NCBI GenBank assembly: GCA_030432255.1
Contig: JAUIHS010000014.1
Location: 53,670 to 117,669, forward strand
Length of the DNA stretch: 64,000 nucleotides
Origin: Phycisphaerae bacterium
Lineage (GTDB): Bacteria > Planctomycetota > Phycisphaerae > Phycisphaerales > UBA1924
Reading direction: 5' to 3'
Shown here: piece by piece, positions 26,384 to 37,000 of the stretch
Position numbering within the stretch: the stretch's first letter is position 1
Layout of the letters: each line of letters starts with the position of its first letter
Position numbers and translations under genes: made by a program
Notes under the pieces: generated by a model
The model's input: only the letters and a program-made list of their open reading frames with translations
Database searches by the model: none
What the model was told of the DNA's origin: nothing

Positions 26384-27856
26384 ATGCAGTATGGCTTCGT
26401 GATTGACCATGATGTGTGCATCGGCTGCCACGCCTGCACGGTGGCGTGCAAGGCGGAGAATGACGTGCCGGTGGGGGGGTTCCGGACGTCGGTGAAGTAC
26501 GTCGAGTCGGGACGATTTCCGGAAGTCAAACGCCACTTTCTCGTGCAGCGCTGCAATCACTGCTCCGATGCGCCATGCGTGACGATCTGCCCGGTGAATG
26601 CACTGGAGAAGCGGGCAGATGGGATTGTTGACATTGATCGTGACGCGTGCATCGGATGCCGGGCGTGCATGCAGGCGTGTCCGTATGACGCGATCTATCT
26701 GAATGAAGATTCCGGGGCGGTCGAGAAGTGTCACTACTGCGCGCATCGGGTGGACGTGGGGCTGGCGCCGGCGTGTGTCAATGTGTGCCCGGTGAACGCG
26801 ATCATTCCCGGTGACCTCGAGGACCGGGAGTCGACGATCTCTCTCACTATCCTCAACAACGAGACGAAGGTGCGGCGGGCGGAGCAGGGGACGGGGCCGA
26901 ACGTGTACTACAAGGGGGCGGCAGATGTGGCGCTGGAGCCGGGGCGTGCCGCGACGGATTCGATGTACCTGTGGAGTGACAAGCCTGCGACGAAGCCGGA
27001 GCCGTGGCCGGCGGACGTGCCCACAGAAGCGGATGCACGGGTCGTGCTGGATGACGGCCATCGGATCGAGTGGGGCTGGCCAGTTTCGCTGTACCTGGTG
27101 ACCAAGGGGATCGCCGGTGGCGCGGCGATGCTGGCGCCATTTGTCGGGGCGTTCGCGGTGTCCGAATCAGGATGGATGCGCTTCGTACCGGAACTGATGT
27201 CACTGGTGTTCGTGCTGATCACCTTCTTCCTTCTGATCGAGGACCTGGCGCGTCCGGCGCGTTTCTACCGCCTTCTGACGCGCCCGAACTGGAAGAGCTG
27301 GCTCGTGCGAGGTGGGGTTGTGCTGGGCGCCTTCGCCGCGGTGACGGTTCTGATCCTGTCAGCGATGTTCGGCGGGTATGACGAGGTGGCCGTGGGGCTG
27401 CGCTGGGTGAATGTTCCGCTGGGTTTCGCGGCAGCGGTGTACACGGCGTTCCTCTTCGGTCAGTGCAAGGGGCGTGATCTGTGGGAGAGTGAACTGCTGC
27501 TGCCTCACCTGTACTTCCAGGCGGCGCTGTGTGGCGGCGTGGCGTTGCTGCCGTTTGCGGCGGGCGATGCATGGCTGGTGGCGGCGGTGGTCGTGGGCGG
27601 TGTGGGTCATGTCGGTCTGTCGCTGGTGGAGCGATTCCGGAAGCATCACACGGCCAATGCGCGGCAGGCCGCGGGTTTCATGGGCGTGGTTCGAGTACTT
27701 GGTCTGAAGGGGTTTCGGGACGGGTTGGTGATCGGCGTGGCGGGCGTCCTGCTCGCCTTCGTGTTGCCGTGGGGTGCCTGGGTTCCGGTGCTGGTGGGAT
27801 TGTTCCTGTACGAGCATGCGTTTGTTCGCGGCGGCCAGTTGCCGCCACTGAGCTGA
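26384..27856 (+). CDS. Four-cluster ferredoxin fused to an NrfD/PsrC-type membrane anchor
   Basis: This 490-residue protein joins two subunits that are usually separate. Residues 1-140 bind four [4Fe-4S] clusters as in PsrB, NrfC or DmsB: C12/C15/C18/C22, C57/C60/C65/C69, C89/C92/C95/C99 and C116/C119/C131/C135. After a linker, residues about 210-490 form around eight hydrophobic segments of the NrfD/PsrC type (SLYLVTKGIAGGAAMLAPFV, FVLITFFLLIEDLARPARF). The role is to pass electrons between a quinone and the molybdoenzyme encoded next. The start at MQYGFVIDHDVCIGC is chosen because earlier codons encode low-complexity sequence through a terminator. Confidence 0.9.
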   Translation: MQYGFVIDHDVCIGCHACTVACKAENDVPVGGFRTSVKYVESGRFPEVKRHFLVQRCNHCSDAPCVTICPVNALEKRADGIVDIDRDACIGCRACMQACPYDAIYLNEDSGAVEKCHYCAHRVDVGLAPACVNVCPVNAIIPGDLEDRESTISLTILNNETKVRRAEQGTGPNVYYKGAADVALEPGRAATDSMYLWSDKPATKPEPWPADVPTEADARVVLDDGHRIEWGWPVSLYLVTKGIAGGAAMLAPFVGAFAVSESGWMRFVPELMSLVFVLITFFLLIEDLARPARFYRLLTRPNWKSWLVRGGVVLGAFAAVTVLILSAMFGGYDEVAVGLRWVNVPLGFAAAVYTAFLFGQCKGRDLWESELLLPHLYFQAALCGGVALLPFAAGDAWLVAAVVVGGVGHVGLSLVERFRKHHTANARQAAGFMGVVRVLGLKGFRDGLVIGVAGVLLAFVLPWGAWVPVLVGLFLYEHAFVRGGQLPPLS

Positions 27857-27870
27857 GTTGAGGTGCGTTG

Positions 27871-30537
27871 ATGGATGTGACACCGCTGGAGTCCTTTCCG
27901 CCCGTTGACCGCTGGGATGACTGGGTGGAGTTTGATCCGGGCGCGTGGCCGAAGCGTGTGGAGCGCCGATTCCGGCTGATTCCCACGACCTGCTTCAACT
28001 GTGAGGCGGGCTGTGGCCTGATGGCCTACGTGGACAAGGAGACGGGGGATGTGCGCAAGTTCGAGGGGAACCCGCACCATCCGGGATCGCGCGGCAAGAA
28101 CTGCGCCAAGGGTCCCGCGACGATCAACCAGATCAACGATCCCGGTCGGATCCTGTACCCGCTGAAGCGGGTCGGGGAGCGGGGGAGCGGGAACTTCGAG
28201 CGGGTGTCGTGGGACGAGGTGCTGGACGTCTTCGCGGCGAAGATCCGCCAGGCGCTCATTGAAGAGCGGAAGACGGAGGTGGTGTATCACGTGGGTCGTC
28301 CGGGTGCGGACGGTTACATGGATCGCGTCCTTCAATCCTGGGGTGTTGACGGGCACAACTCGCACACGAATGTCTGTTCTTCGTCGGCGCGCGTCGGTTA
28401 TGCGTTGTGGTCCGGGTCGGATCGACCGTCTCCGGATCATGCGAACGCGAAGTTCATCCTGATGCTGTCCGCCCACCTGGAGACGGGGCATTACTTCAAT
28501 CCGCATGCACAGCGGATCATGGAAGCGAAGCAGAAGGGCGCGAAGATCTGCGTGATTGATGTGCGGTTGTCGAACACGGCGACACATGCGGACTGGTGGC
28601 TGGCGACGTGGCCGGGAACGGAAGCGTTGCTGCTGCTGGCGATCGCGAAGGTGCTGCTGGACGAAGATCTGTTTGACCGCGACTTCGTGCGAGAGTGGAC
28701 GAACTGGGAGGCGTACATGGCCGCGAAGCGGCCGGATGCTGACGTGACGTTTGACGGCTTCGTCGAGGCGCTGCGTGAGGAGTATGCGTTTGCGACTCCG
28801 GAGGCCGCGGCGAAGGAGTGCGGGGTGGATGCGGAGTCGATCCGCGAGATTGCGCGAGAGATCGGTGCAGCGGGATCGGCGCTGGCGACGCACGTCTGGC
28901 GGAACGCATCGGCGGGGAATGAGGGAGGCTGGCAGGTGGCGCGGTGTCTCCAGTTCCTGGTTGTGCTGATGGGCGCCGTGGGTGCTGATGGCGGTACGCA
29001 TCTGAATTCGGATACGAAGTTCGTGGCGAAGCCGTTTCTGAAGCCGCCGCCGCAGGAGGTGTGGAGCGAGTTGCTGTATCCGCCGGAGTGGCCGCTGGCG
29101 TATCACGAACTGAGTTTCCTCATGCCTCATCTGATGGAAGATCGGGGGATGAAGATCAGTGCGTACTTCACGCGGGTGTACAACCCGGTGTGGACGAATC
29201 CGGACGGGATGATGTGGGAGCGCCTGCTGCGTGATGAGTCGAAGATCGAGTTGCATGCGGCCCTGACACCGACGTGGAACGAGACCGCCCAGTATGCGGA
29301 CTACGTGTTGCCGATGGGTGTGGGATCCGAGCGTCACGACCTGATGAGCCAGGAGACGCACGGAGCGAAGTGGATCAGTTTCCGGCAGCCGGTGCAGCGC
29401 GTGGCGCGGGAGGCGGCGGGTGAGCGGGTTGAGTTGACGTATGAAGCGAACCCGGGTGAGGTGTGGGAAGAGGACGAGTTCTGGATCGAGTTGTCGTGGC
29501 GGGTTGATCCGGATGGTTCGCTGGGGGTGAGGCAGTACTACGAGTCGCCGTATCGCCCGGGTGAGAAGATCACGATCGAGGAGTACTACCGCTGGATCTT
29601 CGAGAACTCGGTGCCGGGTCTTCCGGAGGCGGCGGCAAAGGCCGGTCTGTCACCGCTGGCGTACATGCGGAAGTATGGTGCGTTCCTGGTCGAGGAGAAG
29701 GCGAGAGTCGCATTCCGCGAGGGTGGTGCGGGCTTCAAGACGCCTTCGGGGAAGCTGGAGATTTTCAGTGACACGATGGCGTCGTGGGGGTGGCCGGAGC
29801 AGACGGGGCCGGGCTACATCGAGTCGCACATTCATCGGAAGGGGATGGATCGTGAGAAGGGTGAGTACGTGCTGGTGCCGACGTTCCGTCTGCCGACCCT
29901 GATTCACACGCGAGCGGCGAACGCGAAGTGGCTGTACGAACTGAGCAACACGAACCCGGTGTGGATGCACCCGGAAGATGCGGCATTGGTCGGTGTGACG
30001 ACGGGTGATCTGGTGCGCATCGAGACGCGCATCGGGTACTTCGTGAACAAGGCGTGGGTGACGGAGTCGATTCGGCCCGGGGTTCTGGCGTGTTCACATC
30101 ACCTGGGTCGGTGGCGGCTCTTTGATGATGCCGGGACGGACCGATGGGCGAGCGCGAAGGTGGTGCGCGAGGAAGTGGGCGAGGGGCGTTATCGGTTCCG
30201 GCGCGTCGAGGGTGTGCGTTCCTATGCGAGTAGCGACCCCGATACGAAGCGCATCTGGTGGACTGACGGCGGTGTGCATCAGAACATGACGTTCTGCGTG
30301 CAGCCCGATCCGGTGTCGGGGATGCACTGCTGGCACCAGGCGGTGAAGGCGTTGCGGGCGCGGCCGGACGATCAGTACGGGGACGTGTACGTCGACACCA
30401 CGAAGTCGATGGCGGTGTACCGGGAGTGGGTGGCGAAGACGCGACCGGCGCCGGGACCGGGTGGGCTCCGGCGGCCGCTGTGGATGGCCCGGGCGGTGAA
30501 GCCGGGAGAGTCGGCCTATCAGATGGGGCGGGGCTGA
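27871..30537 (+). CDS. Molybdopterin oxidoreductase catalytic subunit (DMSO reductase family)
   Basis: The ATG at 27871 is preceded by GAGGTG and lies 14 bases after the FeS-NrfD stop. The 888 residues carry the N-terminal [4Fe-4S] site C41/C44/C48/C78 (CFNCEAGCG, GKNCAKG). C169 in TNVCSSSARVGY sits where the molybdenum ligand is expected, as in Cys-ligated members such as polysulfide or thiosulfate reductases. The C-terminal molydopterin-binding barrel is present (NTNPVWMHPEDAALVGVTTGDLVRIETRIG). There is no twin-arginine signal, so the active site should face the cytoplasm, as in SoeABC sulfite dehydrogenase. The substrate cannot be told from sequence. Confidence 0.9.
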   Translation: MDVTPLESFPPVDRWDDWVEFDPGAWPKRVERRFRLIPTTCFNCEAGCGLMAYVDKETGDVRKFEGNPHHPGSRGKNCAKGPATINQINDPGRILYPLKRVGERGSGNFERVSWDEVLDVFAAKIRQALIEERKTEVVYHVGRPGADGYMDRVLQSWGVDGHNSHTNVCSSSARVGYALWSGSDRPSPDHANAKFILMLSAHLETGHYFNPHAQRIMEAKQKGAKICVIDVRLSNTATHADWWLATWPGTEALLLLAIAKVLLDEDLFDRDFVREWTNWEAYMAAKRPDADVTFDGFVEALREEYAFATPEAAAKECGVDAESIREIAREIGAAGSALATHVWRNASAGNEGGWQVARCLQFLVVLMGAVGADGGTHLNSDTKFVAKPFLKPPPQEVWSELLYPPEWPLAYHELSFLMPHLMEDRGMKISAYFTRVYNPVWTNPDGMMWERLLRDESKIELHAALTPTWNETAQYADYVLPMGVGSERHDLMSQETHGAKWISFRQPVQRVAREAAGERVELTYEANPGEVWEEDEFWIELSWRVDPDGSLGVRQYYESPYRPGEKITIEEYYRWIFENSVPGLPEAAAKAGLSPLAYMRKYGAFLVEEKARVAFREGGAGFKTPSGKLEIFSDTMASWGWPEQTGPGYIESHIHRKGMDREKGEYVLVPTFRLPTLIHTRAANAKWLYELSNTNPVWMHPEDAALVGVTTGDLVRIETRIGYFVNKAWVTESIRPGVLACSHHLGRWRLFDDAGTDRWASAKVVREEVGEGRYRFRRVEGVRSYASSDPDTKRIWWTDGGVHQNMTFCVQPDPVSGMHCWHQAVKALRARPDDQYGDVYVDTTKSMAVYREWVAKTRPAPGPGGLRRPLWMARAVKPGESAYQMGRG

Positions 30538-30695
30538 GGCTGGGGATCCTGACCCGGTGGCGGGGTGGCACTTTTTGACCGTTTCGCGTGACAGGTCCGG
30601 ATCGGGGTGTCAGAATGTGGGGTGCGTCGGGTTGGCCTCGGGGTCCGGCGGCATCTGATTTCATGAGCGAGGCGAGAGAGAGCGTGGGCTGACGG

Positions 30696-32483
30696 ATGAT
30701 CGAGGGTGTGTCGTCGGGAACGGACTATGACGTCGTGATCGTGGGTGGCGGGCCGTCGGGATCAACGTGCGGGACGTTGCTGAAGAAGTACAACCCGGGC
30801 CTGCGCGTTCTGATCATCGAGAAGGAGAAGTTTCCGCGCGACCACATCGGCGAGAGCCAGTTGCCGGGAATCAGCATCGTGCTGAACGAGATGGGTGTGT
30901 GGGATAAGGTTGAGGCTGCCGGATTCCCGATCAAGATCGGCGCTTCTTTCACGTGGGGCAGGGATGATGACCAGTGGGACCTGGACTTCTTTCCGGCGGA
31001 GAAGTGGCAGGATGAGCCTCGTCCCGGTCGGTATGCGGGCCAGCGTCTTGCGACGGCGTTCCAGGTGAACCGCGCGGAGTATGATGAGATCCTTCTTCGG
31101 CACGCGGAGTCGATGGGCGTCGAGGTGCGTGAACAGGTGAAGGTTGACGAGGTGCTGCGCGAGGGCGATCGCGTGCAGGGCTTCCGGCTGAGCACCGGCG
31201 AAGTGGTGACGGGGCGATACTACATTGATGGTTCGGGCGTAGTGGGGCTGTTGCGTCGCGCTATGGGTGTGGAGTCGTGGGCGCCCCTGGAGTTGCGGAA
31301 TATCGCGATCTGGAATTACTGGGAGGATGCCCAGTGGGCTGTTGAGATCGGGACCGGTGCAACTCGCATCCAGATCCGCAGCCTCCCGTATGGCTGGATC
31401 TGGTTTATTCCGATCGGCCCGACCTTGACCAGCGTGGGCTTGGTGTGCCCTTCGAAGTACTACAAGTCGACGGGGATATCGCCGGAAGAACTGTACCTGA
31501 AGGCGATCGATGACCAGGCGCAGGTCAAGGGGTTGATGGCGAATGCCAGACCGGCGGGCGAAGTGCAGTCCTGTCGGGACTGGTCGCATCTGTCGGAACG
31601 ACTGGTTGGCGAGAACTGGTTCCTGCTCGGTGAGGCGGGAGGGTTCGCGGATCCGATTCTGTCTGCAGGAATGCACCTGGCGCATCAGTCGGCGCGGCAC
31701 GTGGCGTACACGATTCTCGAACTGGATCGGGGAATGCATGACGGTGCGTGGCTGAAGGAGCGGTACAACTCGCGCCTCAGAAGCTGTATCCAGACGCACA
31801 TCAGGTTTGCGCAGTTCTGGTATTCGGCAAACGGCTGCTTCACGGACATCAAGGAGTGCTGTCAGGGGATCGCGAAGGAAGCGGGCCTGAAGCTCAACCC
31901 GGGGCAGGCGTGGCGCTGGCTGGCGCAGGGCGGCTTTGTAAGTGACAATCCCAACAAGCCATTGATCGGCCTCTGGGACGTCGAAGCGGCGAAGGGGACC
32001 ATCGAGCAGTGCCTCGGGAAGGGCGAAGACGTGCAGACGCGCTTCCTGGTGGACGACTACAACGACTTCACTCTGAACATGAAGGGCGCCAAGCGAGGGC
32101 ATGTCGAGGATCTTGTCGACGGGAGAATCCAGGCCATCGACTGCTTTCTCCGAGACGATCACGTCTTCCCGCTCACCGGCTACTACAAGGGACTGTACGA
32201 GTCCCTGTCGGCAACCTCAGACATCACCGAGTTGCTGCCCTTGTGGCTCAAGCAGGCCTCAGCCCTGGGCATGCCGCAGGACAAGCACCCGCTCTACGTC
32301 CACTTCATGGCTCAGTGCATTGAAGCCATGGCATCCGAAGGGTGGATTTTCCTGAAGAAGGTGAAGGGACGGGGCATGCTGCAACGCCCGAGCGCACGGC
32401 AGATGATGCGGCCTTCCAGCGAGGGTGTGGAAGCGGTGCGTACCGCCAATCCGGGTACGCCATTCAAGGTGAATATCGAGTAA
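30696..32483 (+). CDS. Flavin-dependent halogenase-like FAD oxidoreductase
   Basis: The 595 residues begin with an FAD-binding GGGPSGS at 17-23. FPRDHIGESQLPG (46-58) is characteristic of CndH/CmlS-like halogenases and related monooxygenases. W234-I-W236-F-I238-P239 matches the WxWxIP fingerprint of flavin-dependent halogenases. GEAGGFADPILSAGMHLA is the second flavin-binding motif, DG/GD-like. A conserved active-site Lys cannot be assigned by eye. The family also contains non-halogenating reductases such as geranylgeranyl reductases, so halogenation is unproven. The gene follows the molybdoenzyme in the same direction with a 158-base gap. Confidence 0.75.
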   Translation: MIEGVSSGTDYDVVIVGGGPSGSTCGTLLKKYNPGLRVLIIEKEKFPRDHIGESQLPGISIVLNEMGVWDKVEAAGFPIKIGASFTWGRDDDQWDLDFFPAEKWQDEPRPGRYAGQRLATAFQVNRAEYDEILLRHAESMGVEVREQVKVDEVLREGDRVQGFRLSTGEVVTGRYYIDGSGVVGLLRRAMGVESWAPLELRNIAIWNYWEDAQWAVEIGTGATRIQIRSLPYGWIWFIPIGPTLTSVGLVCPSKYYKSTGISPEELYLKAIDDQAQVKGLMANARPAGEVQSCRDWSHLSERLVGENWFLLGEAGGFADPILSAGMHLAHQSARHVAYTILELDRGMHDGAWLKERYNSRLRSCIQTHIRFAQFWYSANGCFTDIKECCQGIAKEAGLKLNPGQAWRWLAQGGFVSDNPNKPLIGLWDVEAAKGTIEQCLGKGEDVQTRFLVDDYNDFTLNMKGAKRGHVEDLVDGRIQAIDCFLRDDHVFPLTGYYKGLYESLSATSDITELLPLWLKQASALGMPQDKHPLYVHFMAQCIEAMASEGWIFLKKVKGRGMLQRPSARQMMRPSSEGVEAVRTANPGTPFKVNIE

Positions 32484-32510
32484 GCAACTCCCTCAGGACT
32501 CACTTTCAGG

Positions 32511-33956
32511 TCAGCGGCTGAGTTCGCGAAGCGGGCCGAGGTGTGCTTCGTATTTCTTCCAGCGGTGCGTCGCACCGGTGTTGATGGGTAGATTGACTTG
32601 CGCATTGCTGGGGGTGATGGCGATGCGCGGGTTGGCGTGCGCATGGAGACATGCTTCGCGCCACGGGAGGCCGAGAAAGTCGAGCACTTCACGAATGGCC
32701 GTTTCGGGATCGCTCACGAGTTGCTCGTATGACAGGTGGTGGATGGGGTTCGAGAGATTCTTCGTCCAGTGGTCCCGCAACTGCATGTGCGACCGCCGGT
32801 AGGCGGCGATGTGCTCCAGCCGGAACGCCCATGGCAGTGCATTGGAGAAGTCCTGGAAGTAGCACGACAAGCCCGTGTCCCAGGGATGCCGGTGCATCCA
32901 GATGATCGGCGCGCGGGGAAAGAGCATGGCGAAGACACCGAGATGGACATCGTTGTTCGGAGCGCTGTCCGTGATGAACGTGCTGCGTTGGGATGATGCA
33001 ACGTCAGCGAGACGCTGGACGAGAGCCTCGGCTGCGTTCCGGCGCACCGATTCGGGCAGGGCGTCGAGGTCGGTCTCCGGGTCACCGAGTCGCAGGTCTC
33101 GTGCCGCGTCGAAAAGGGCCGCGCGTTCCCCCGCGGCAGCGACATCCGGGTGTGAGGAGAGGATCTGTTCGAGGAGCGTGGATCCGGAGCGCGGCATCTT
33201 GACGATCATCACGGGGGTGGAGGCAGGCGTGAGCGACGTTGCAAGTTGCGTGATGCGATCGGCTGTCCAGGTGCTCAGGATGCCTCGGATGAACTTCGTG
33301 CGGCGATCGGGATTGAAGGGGAGCGTGATGAGGTGGTTGGCGGCATCGAAGGCGCCGAATGCATCGTCACAACGCTTCATCCTGTCGAGAAGGTGTCCCT
33401 TGCGGAAGAGGCAGGTGGCACGGAGGCGAGGCGGGGTCTGAGGATTCGCGGCAAGGGCACGATCCAGGTGCTCGATGGCATCGGCCTCATCGGCATGACC
33501 GAGCAGGGCCAGTCGCGCGTTGGCGGCGGCGACGCGAGGCGCCGGCGTCTGCCTCTCGAGTCCGGCGGTGAGAAGTCGGGCGGCTTCGTTGAAGCGGGCG
33601 CGGAGGATCATCAGATCGGCGGCGAGCGCGGCGGTGCCTTGATGGTCGGGATGTCGGGCGAGGACGTCGTCGTAGACAGCGGCGGCGTCATCAAACAGTT
33701 CGCTTGAGATGAGGAGGTGTGCGAGGTAGTGACGATGCGCGATTTCCTCGGGGGCGTCTTCGACGGCCCGTCTGATGTGGCGCAGCGCATCCTCGGGCCG
33801 GCCGGTGATGAACAAGGCACGTGCGACCCGGTGCCGGACCTGGTGGTCATGCGGTGACGCCTCGAGGAGACGCAGACCGATCAACGCAACATCCCGGGAG
33901 CGGTTCGAGCGCAGGGCGTCGGCAAACTCGGATCGGAGATCGGCGTCGGCGGGCAT
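32511..33956 (-). CDS. TPR-sulfotransferase fusion
   Basis: Residues about 1-210 hold TPR-like helical pairs (LFITGRPEDALRHIRRAVEDAP, LLISSELFDDAAAVYDDVLARHPD). Residues about 248-480 form a P-loop sulfotransferase: KMPRSGSTLLEQIL (254-267) is the 5'-phosphosulfate loop, and IIWMHRHPWDTGLSCYFQDF contains the 3'-phosphate-binding stretch. Such proteins move sulfate from PAPS to carbohydrate or peptide acceptors. The length of 481 is normal for TPR-sulfotransferases. It is convergent with the halogenase-like gene with a 27-base gap, so it is not in the same transcript. No PAPS-synthesis genes are seen nearby. Confidence 0.9.
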   Translation of the reverse strand: MPADADLRSEFADALRSNRSRDVALIGLRLLEASPHDHQVRHRVARALFITGRPEDALRHIRRAVEDAPEEIAHRHYLAHLLISSELFDDAAAVYDDVLARHPDHQGTAALAADLMILRARFNEAARLLTAGLERQTPAPRVAAANARLALLGHADEADAIEHLDRALAANPQTPPRLRATCLFRKGHLLDRMKRCDDAFGAFDAANHLITLPFNPDRRTKFIRGILSTWTADRITQLATSLTPASTPVMIVKMPRSGSTLLEQILSSHPDVAAAGERAALFDAARDLRLGDPETDLDALPESVRRNAAEALVQRLADVASSQRSTFITDSAPNNDVHLGVFAMLFPRAPIIWMHRHPWDTGLSCYFQDFSNALPWAFRLEHIAAYRRSHMQLRDHWTKNLSNPIHHLSYEQLVSDPETAIREVLDFLGLPWREACLHAHANPRIAITPSNAQVNLPINTGATHRWKKYEAHLGPLRELSR

Positions 33957-34083
33957 GGGGATAGTGTAGACGAGCCTGCCGGGTTGAGATCATCCCGTGC
34001 AGGCTGTGGCTGGGCGCGCCTCCGGGTGACGACGCGGTAGAATCTGGGCGTTTGGATCAGATTCCTCCACAGTTGGGGCAGGC

Positions 34084-37000
34084 ATGAATGTGAAGCTGGT
34101 GACAGTCTGGGGCTTGGTGTGGCTCCTGGTTGTGTTTGTCGGGGCAGCGGGGCAGACTGCGAACGATGCTTCGAACAACGCACCGCCGTCGGCAGCCGCG
34201 ACGGAGGACGACCTGACACTGGAGTCGATCCGCGCGCGGCGTGACGCGGCAGCCGGCCGCGCGGACCTCGACGAGGCGGTGCGCAAGCGTATTGTCCAGT
34301 CGTATGACGATGCCCTGGTTCAACTCGAGGCGCAGCAGAACGCGCTTGTGGAGCGCGATCGGCTGGTGCGGCTGGCGAGTTCGGCGCCGGAGGAACTGGA
34401 GTCGATCCGGGCGGATCTGAAGCGTCCGATCGAGGAGCCGGTTGTCGAGATCACCGAAGCTACCACCGGCGAGAGTGTGAGGCAGTCGCTTCAGCAGGCG
34501 GAGGCGGCGCTGGAAGCGGCGCGGCGGAAGGCGGAGGAACTTCGTCAGGAGCAGTCACGTCGCGTCGAGCGACGGACCAAGATCCCCGAGGAGATCGTTG
34601 CGGCCCGCGCGGACCTTGAGGCATCGGAAGAGGCGGTACGCCGTCGCGGGGTCCCGGAGGATGAGGCGGGACGAGCCGAACTCGTCCAACTGCTGGCGGA
34701 GCGGGCGCGGGCCCAGGCGGTACTGGCGATGCTCGAGGCGGAGGGGCCTTCCTACGACGCACGTGTGACGCTGCTCCCGGCGCGGCGGGACCGTGCGGAC
34801 CGTCAGGTGCGCGATGCGGAACGGCTTGTGCGAGCCTGGCAGGATGGCCTCAGGGACTTCACGCAGGATCAACTCGAACGCGATCGCAGCGAGTTGAACG
34901 AACTCGTTCAGCAGGCGCGGTCGGAGGAGGCGCGGAACCTGCTGGGGCGTACCGATGCGCTGCTGGCGAAGCGTGCGGCCGTCTCAGCGGATTCCGCTGA
35001 GGTGTCCGGCGAGATCGTCTCAACACAGACCACCCGGGACAACGTCAAGAAGCGCTTCGAGTCGTCACGAGAACGCATCGACGCTGTCGGGCTGACAAAG
35101 GACACGGGGCTCCATCTGCGGAGCGAATTGAACCAACTGGATGATGTCGCAGGGTTGAAGCGTGAGCTTCGTGAAGTACGCGAGGAACGGTCGACCAACG
35201 CGTACGACAAGCAACTGATGGAGGATGAACGGGAGGAACTGAGCAACGTTGAGGCCATTGCCCTCAAGATTCTCGGGGAGATCGAAGTCAGTTCCGAGCA
35301 GGAAAGCCAGCGCGTGGGCGAGTTTGTACGTGAGATTCTGACCAAGCAACTGGCGATTCTCGATGAGACGATTCGCGGCATTGACCTGCTCATTGCCCGG
35401 CAGTTGAAACTGGACGAGGAGAAGCAGGCACAGATCAAGGTCACGGAGGAGTACCAGTCCTTCATCAAGGAGAGAGTCCTTTGGGTGAGGAGCGTACAGG
35501 GGTCGCTGATTCCCGACTGGCGAGCACTCATTGATGCTGCGAAGTGGATGGCAACCTCATCGGATTGGCCGAAGGCTCTTGCACTTTCCGGACGCTTTGT
35601 CCTGGACTCATGGGCGGTCACGGCGATGTGGGTCATCGGCATCGGCGGGATGCTGATATTCCGATCACGTATCAAACGGAAACTGGGAGAGACGGCCGCG
35701 GCGGTTGACCGCCTTTCCACGGACACGATCTGGCAGACCTTTCTCGCGCTGGGCCTGTTGTTGCTGCGGTCACTTCCCGGTCCGCTGACGCTGTGGGCGT
35801 TGGGATGGGCGCTGCGAGGTCCTGTTGACCAGCCTGAAATCGGCCTGGCGGTCGGAGAGGGGATGTATGCGGCAGCGGGTGCGTGGCTTCCGCTGGCTGT
35901 CCTGAAGCAGATTCTGCACCGGTCGGGCGTGGCCGCGAAGCATTTTCGCTGGCCGAAGCGTGCGGTGAGTCATGCGCGTCAGCAGTTGCTGTGGCTGACA
36001 CCGGTGATCGTGATCGCGTCGCTGATCTGGGGGACGATGGAGGGGCAGCCGAGAAGCCAGTGGACGGATTCCATGGGTCGTGTGGCATTCATTCTGGCGG
36101 CGTTGGCGCTTTCGCTTGCCGCGGTGCGGCTGTTCGGCGGCTCGAGTCCGGTTCACGCTTCGATCGCGCAGGGTCGGACCTCCTACGTCGCGCGATTCCG
36201 GATCCTGTGGTATCCGCTGGTTGTGCTGGGTCCGGCCCTGATGGGCTTGCTGGCGCTGTTCGGCTATTACTACACCGCTGTGGAATTGCAGGCGCGGGTG
36301 TGGGTCACGGTGTGGCTGGTGATCCTGTTGCTGATCGGGCATGCGATCTCCGTTCGCTGGCTGGTGCTGGCCCGGCGTCACCTGTTGATGGAAGAGCATC
36401 GTCGGCAACGCGAGCGCGCATCGGGGAGTTCTGAGCCGTCTGAGGTGAGCGCGACGATTGAGGAGCATCGGATTGACATCTCGGCGATCGACGTTCGGAC
36501 GCGGCATCTCTTTCGTACGCTGCTGGGCGTGGTCCTGCTTATCGGCCTGTTCCTGACGTGGTCCCAGGTGCTGCCGGCGCTTCGAATGCTGGAGCGCGTG
36601 CAGTTGTACCCGTCGGTCAGGATCATCGAGGTCTCGACGCTGGAGCCTGAAGCAGCGGCACCTGTCACCACGGTGAGTGAAACAAGCGGAGCGACTGAGA
36701 AGACGGAGAGCAAGGGTCTGACACCGACTCCGATTCCCGAGTCCGTTATTCCCCAGAGTGCGGTTCCGGTATCGACGGTGTCCCTGGCGGACGTGGGGGC
36801 GATGCTGCTGTTCGTGCTGGTGACAGTCCTTGCCGTGCGAAATGTGCCCGCTCTGCTGGAGATGGCGGTCGTGGGAAGGCTGCCGGTGGATGCAGGTGCG
36901 CGGTATGCGATCCTCGCGGTGGTGCGCTACGTGCTGATGCTGGTGGGAATCGGACTGGCATTCGGGGCCATCGGGATCGGGTGGTCGAAGGTGCAGTGGC

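Noticed and set aside
27646..29361. Long minus-strand open frame opposite the molybdoenzyme
   Set aside because: Arg/His-rich composition without motifs. The plus strand has the full cofactor-binding signatures.
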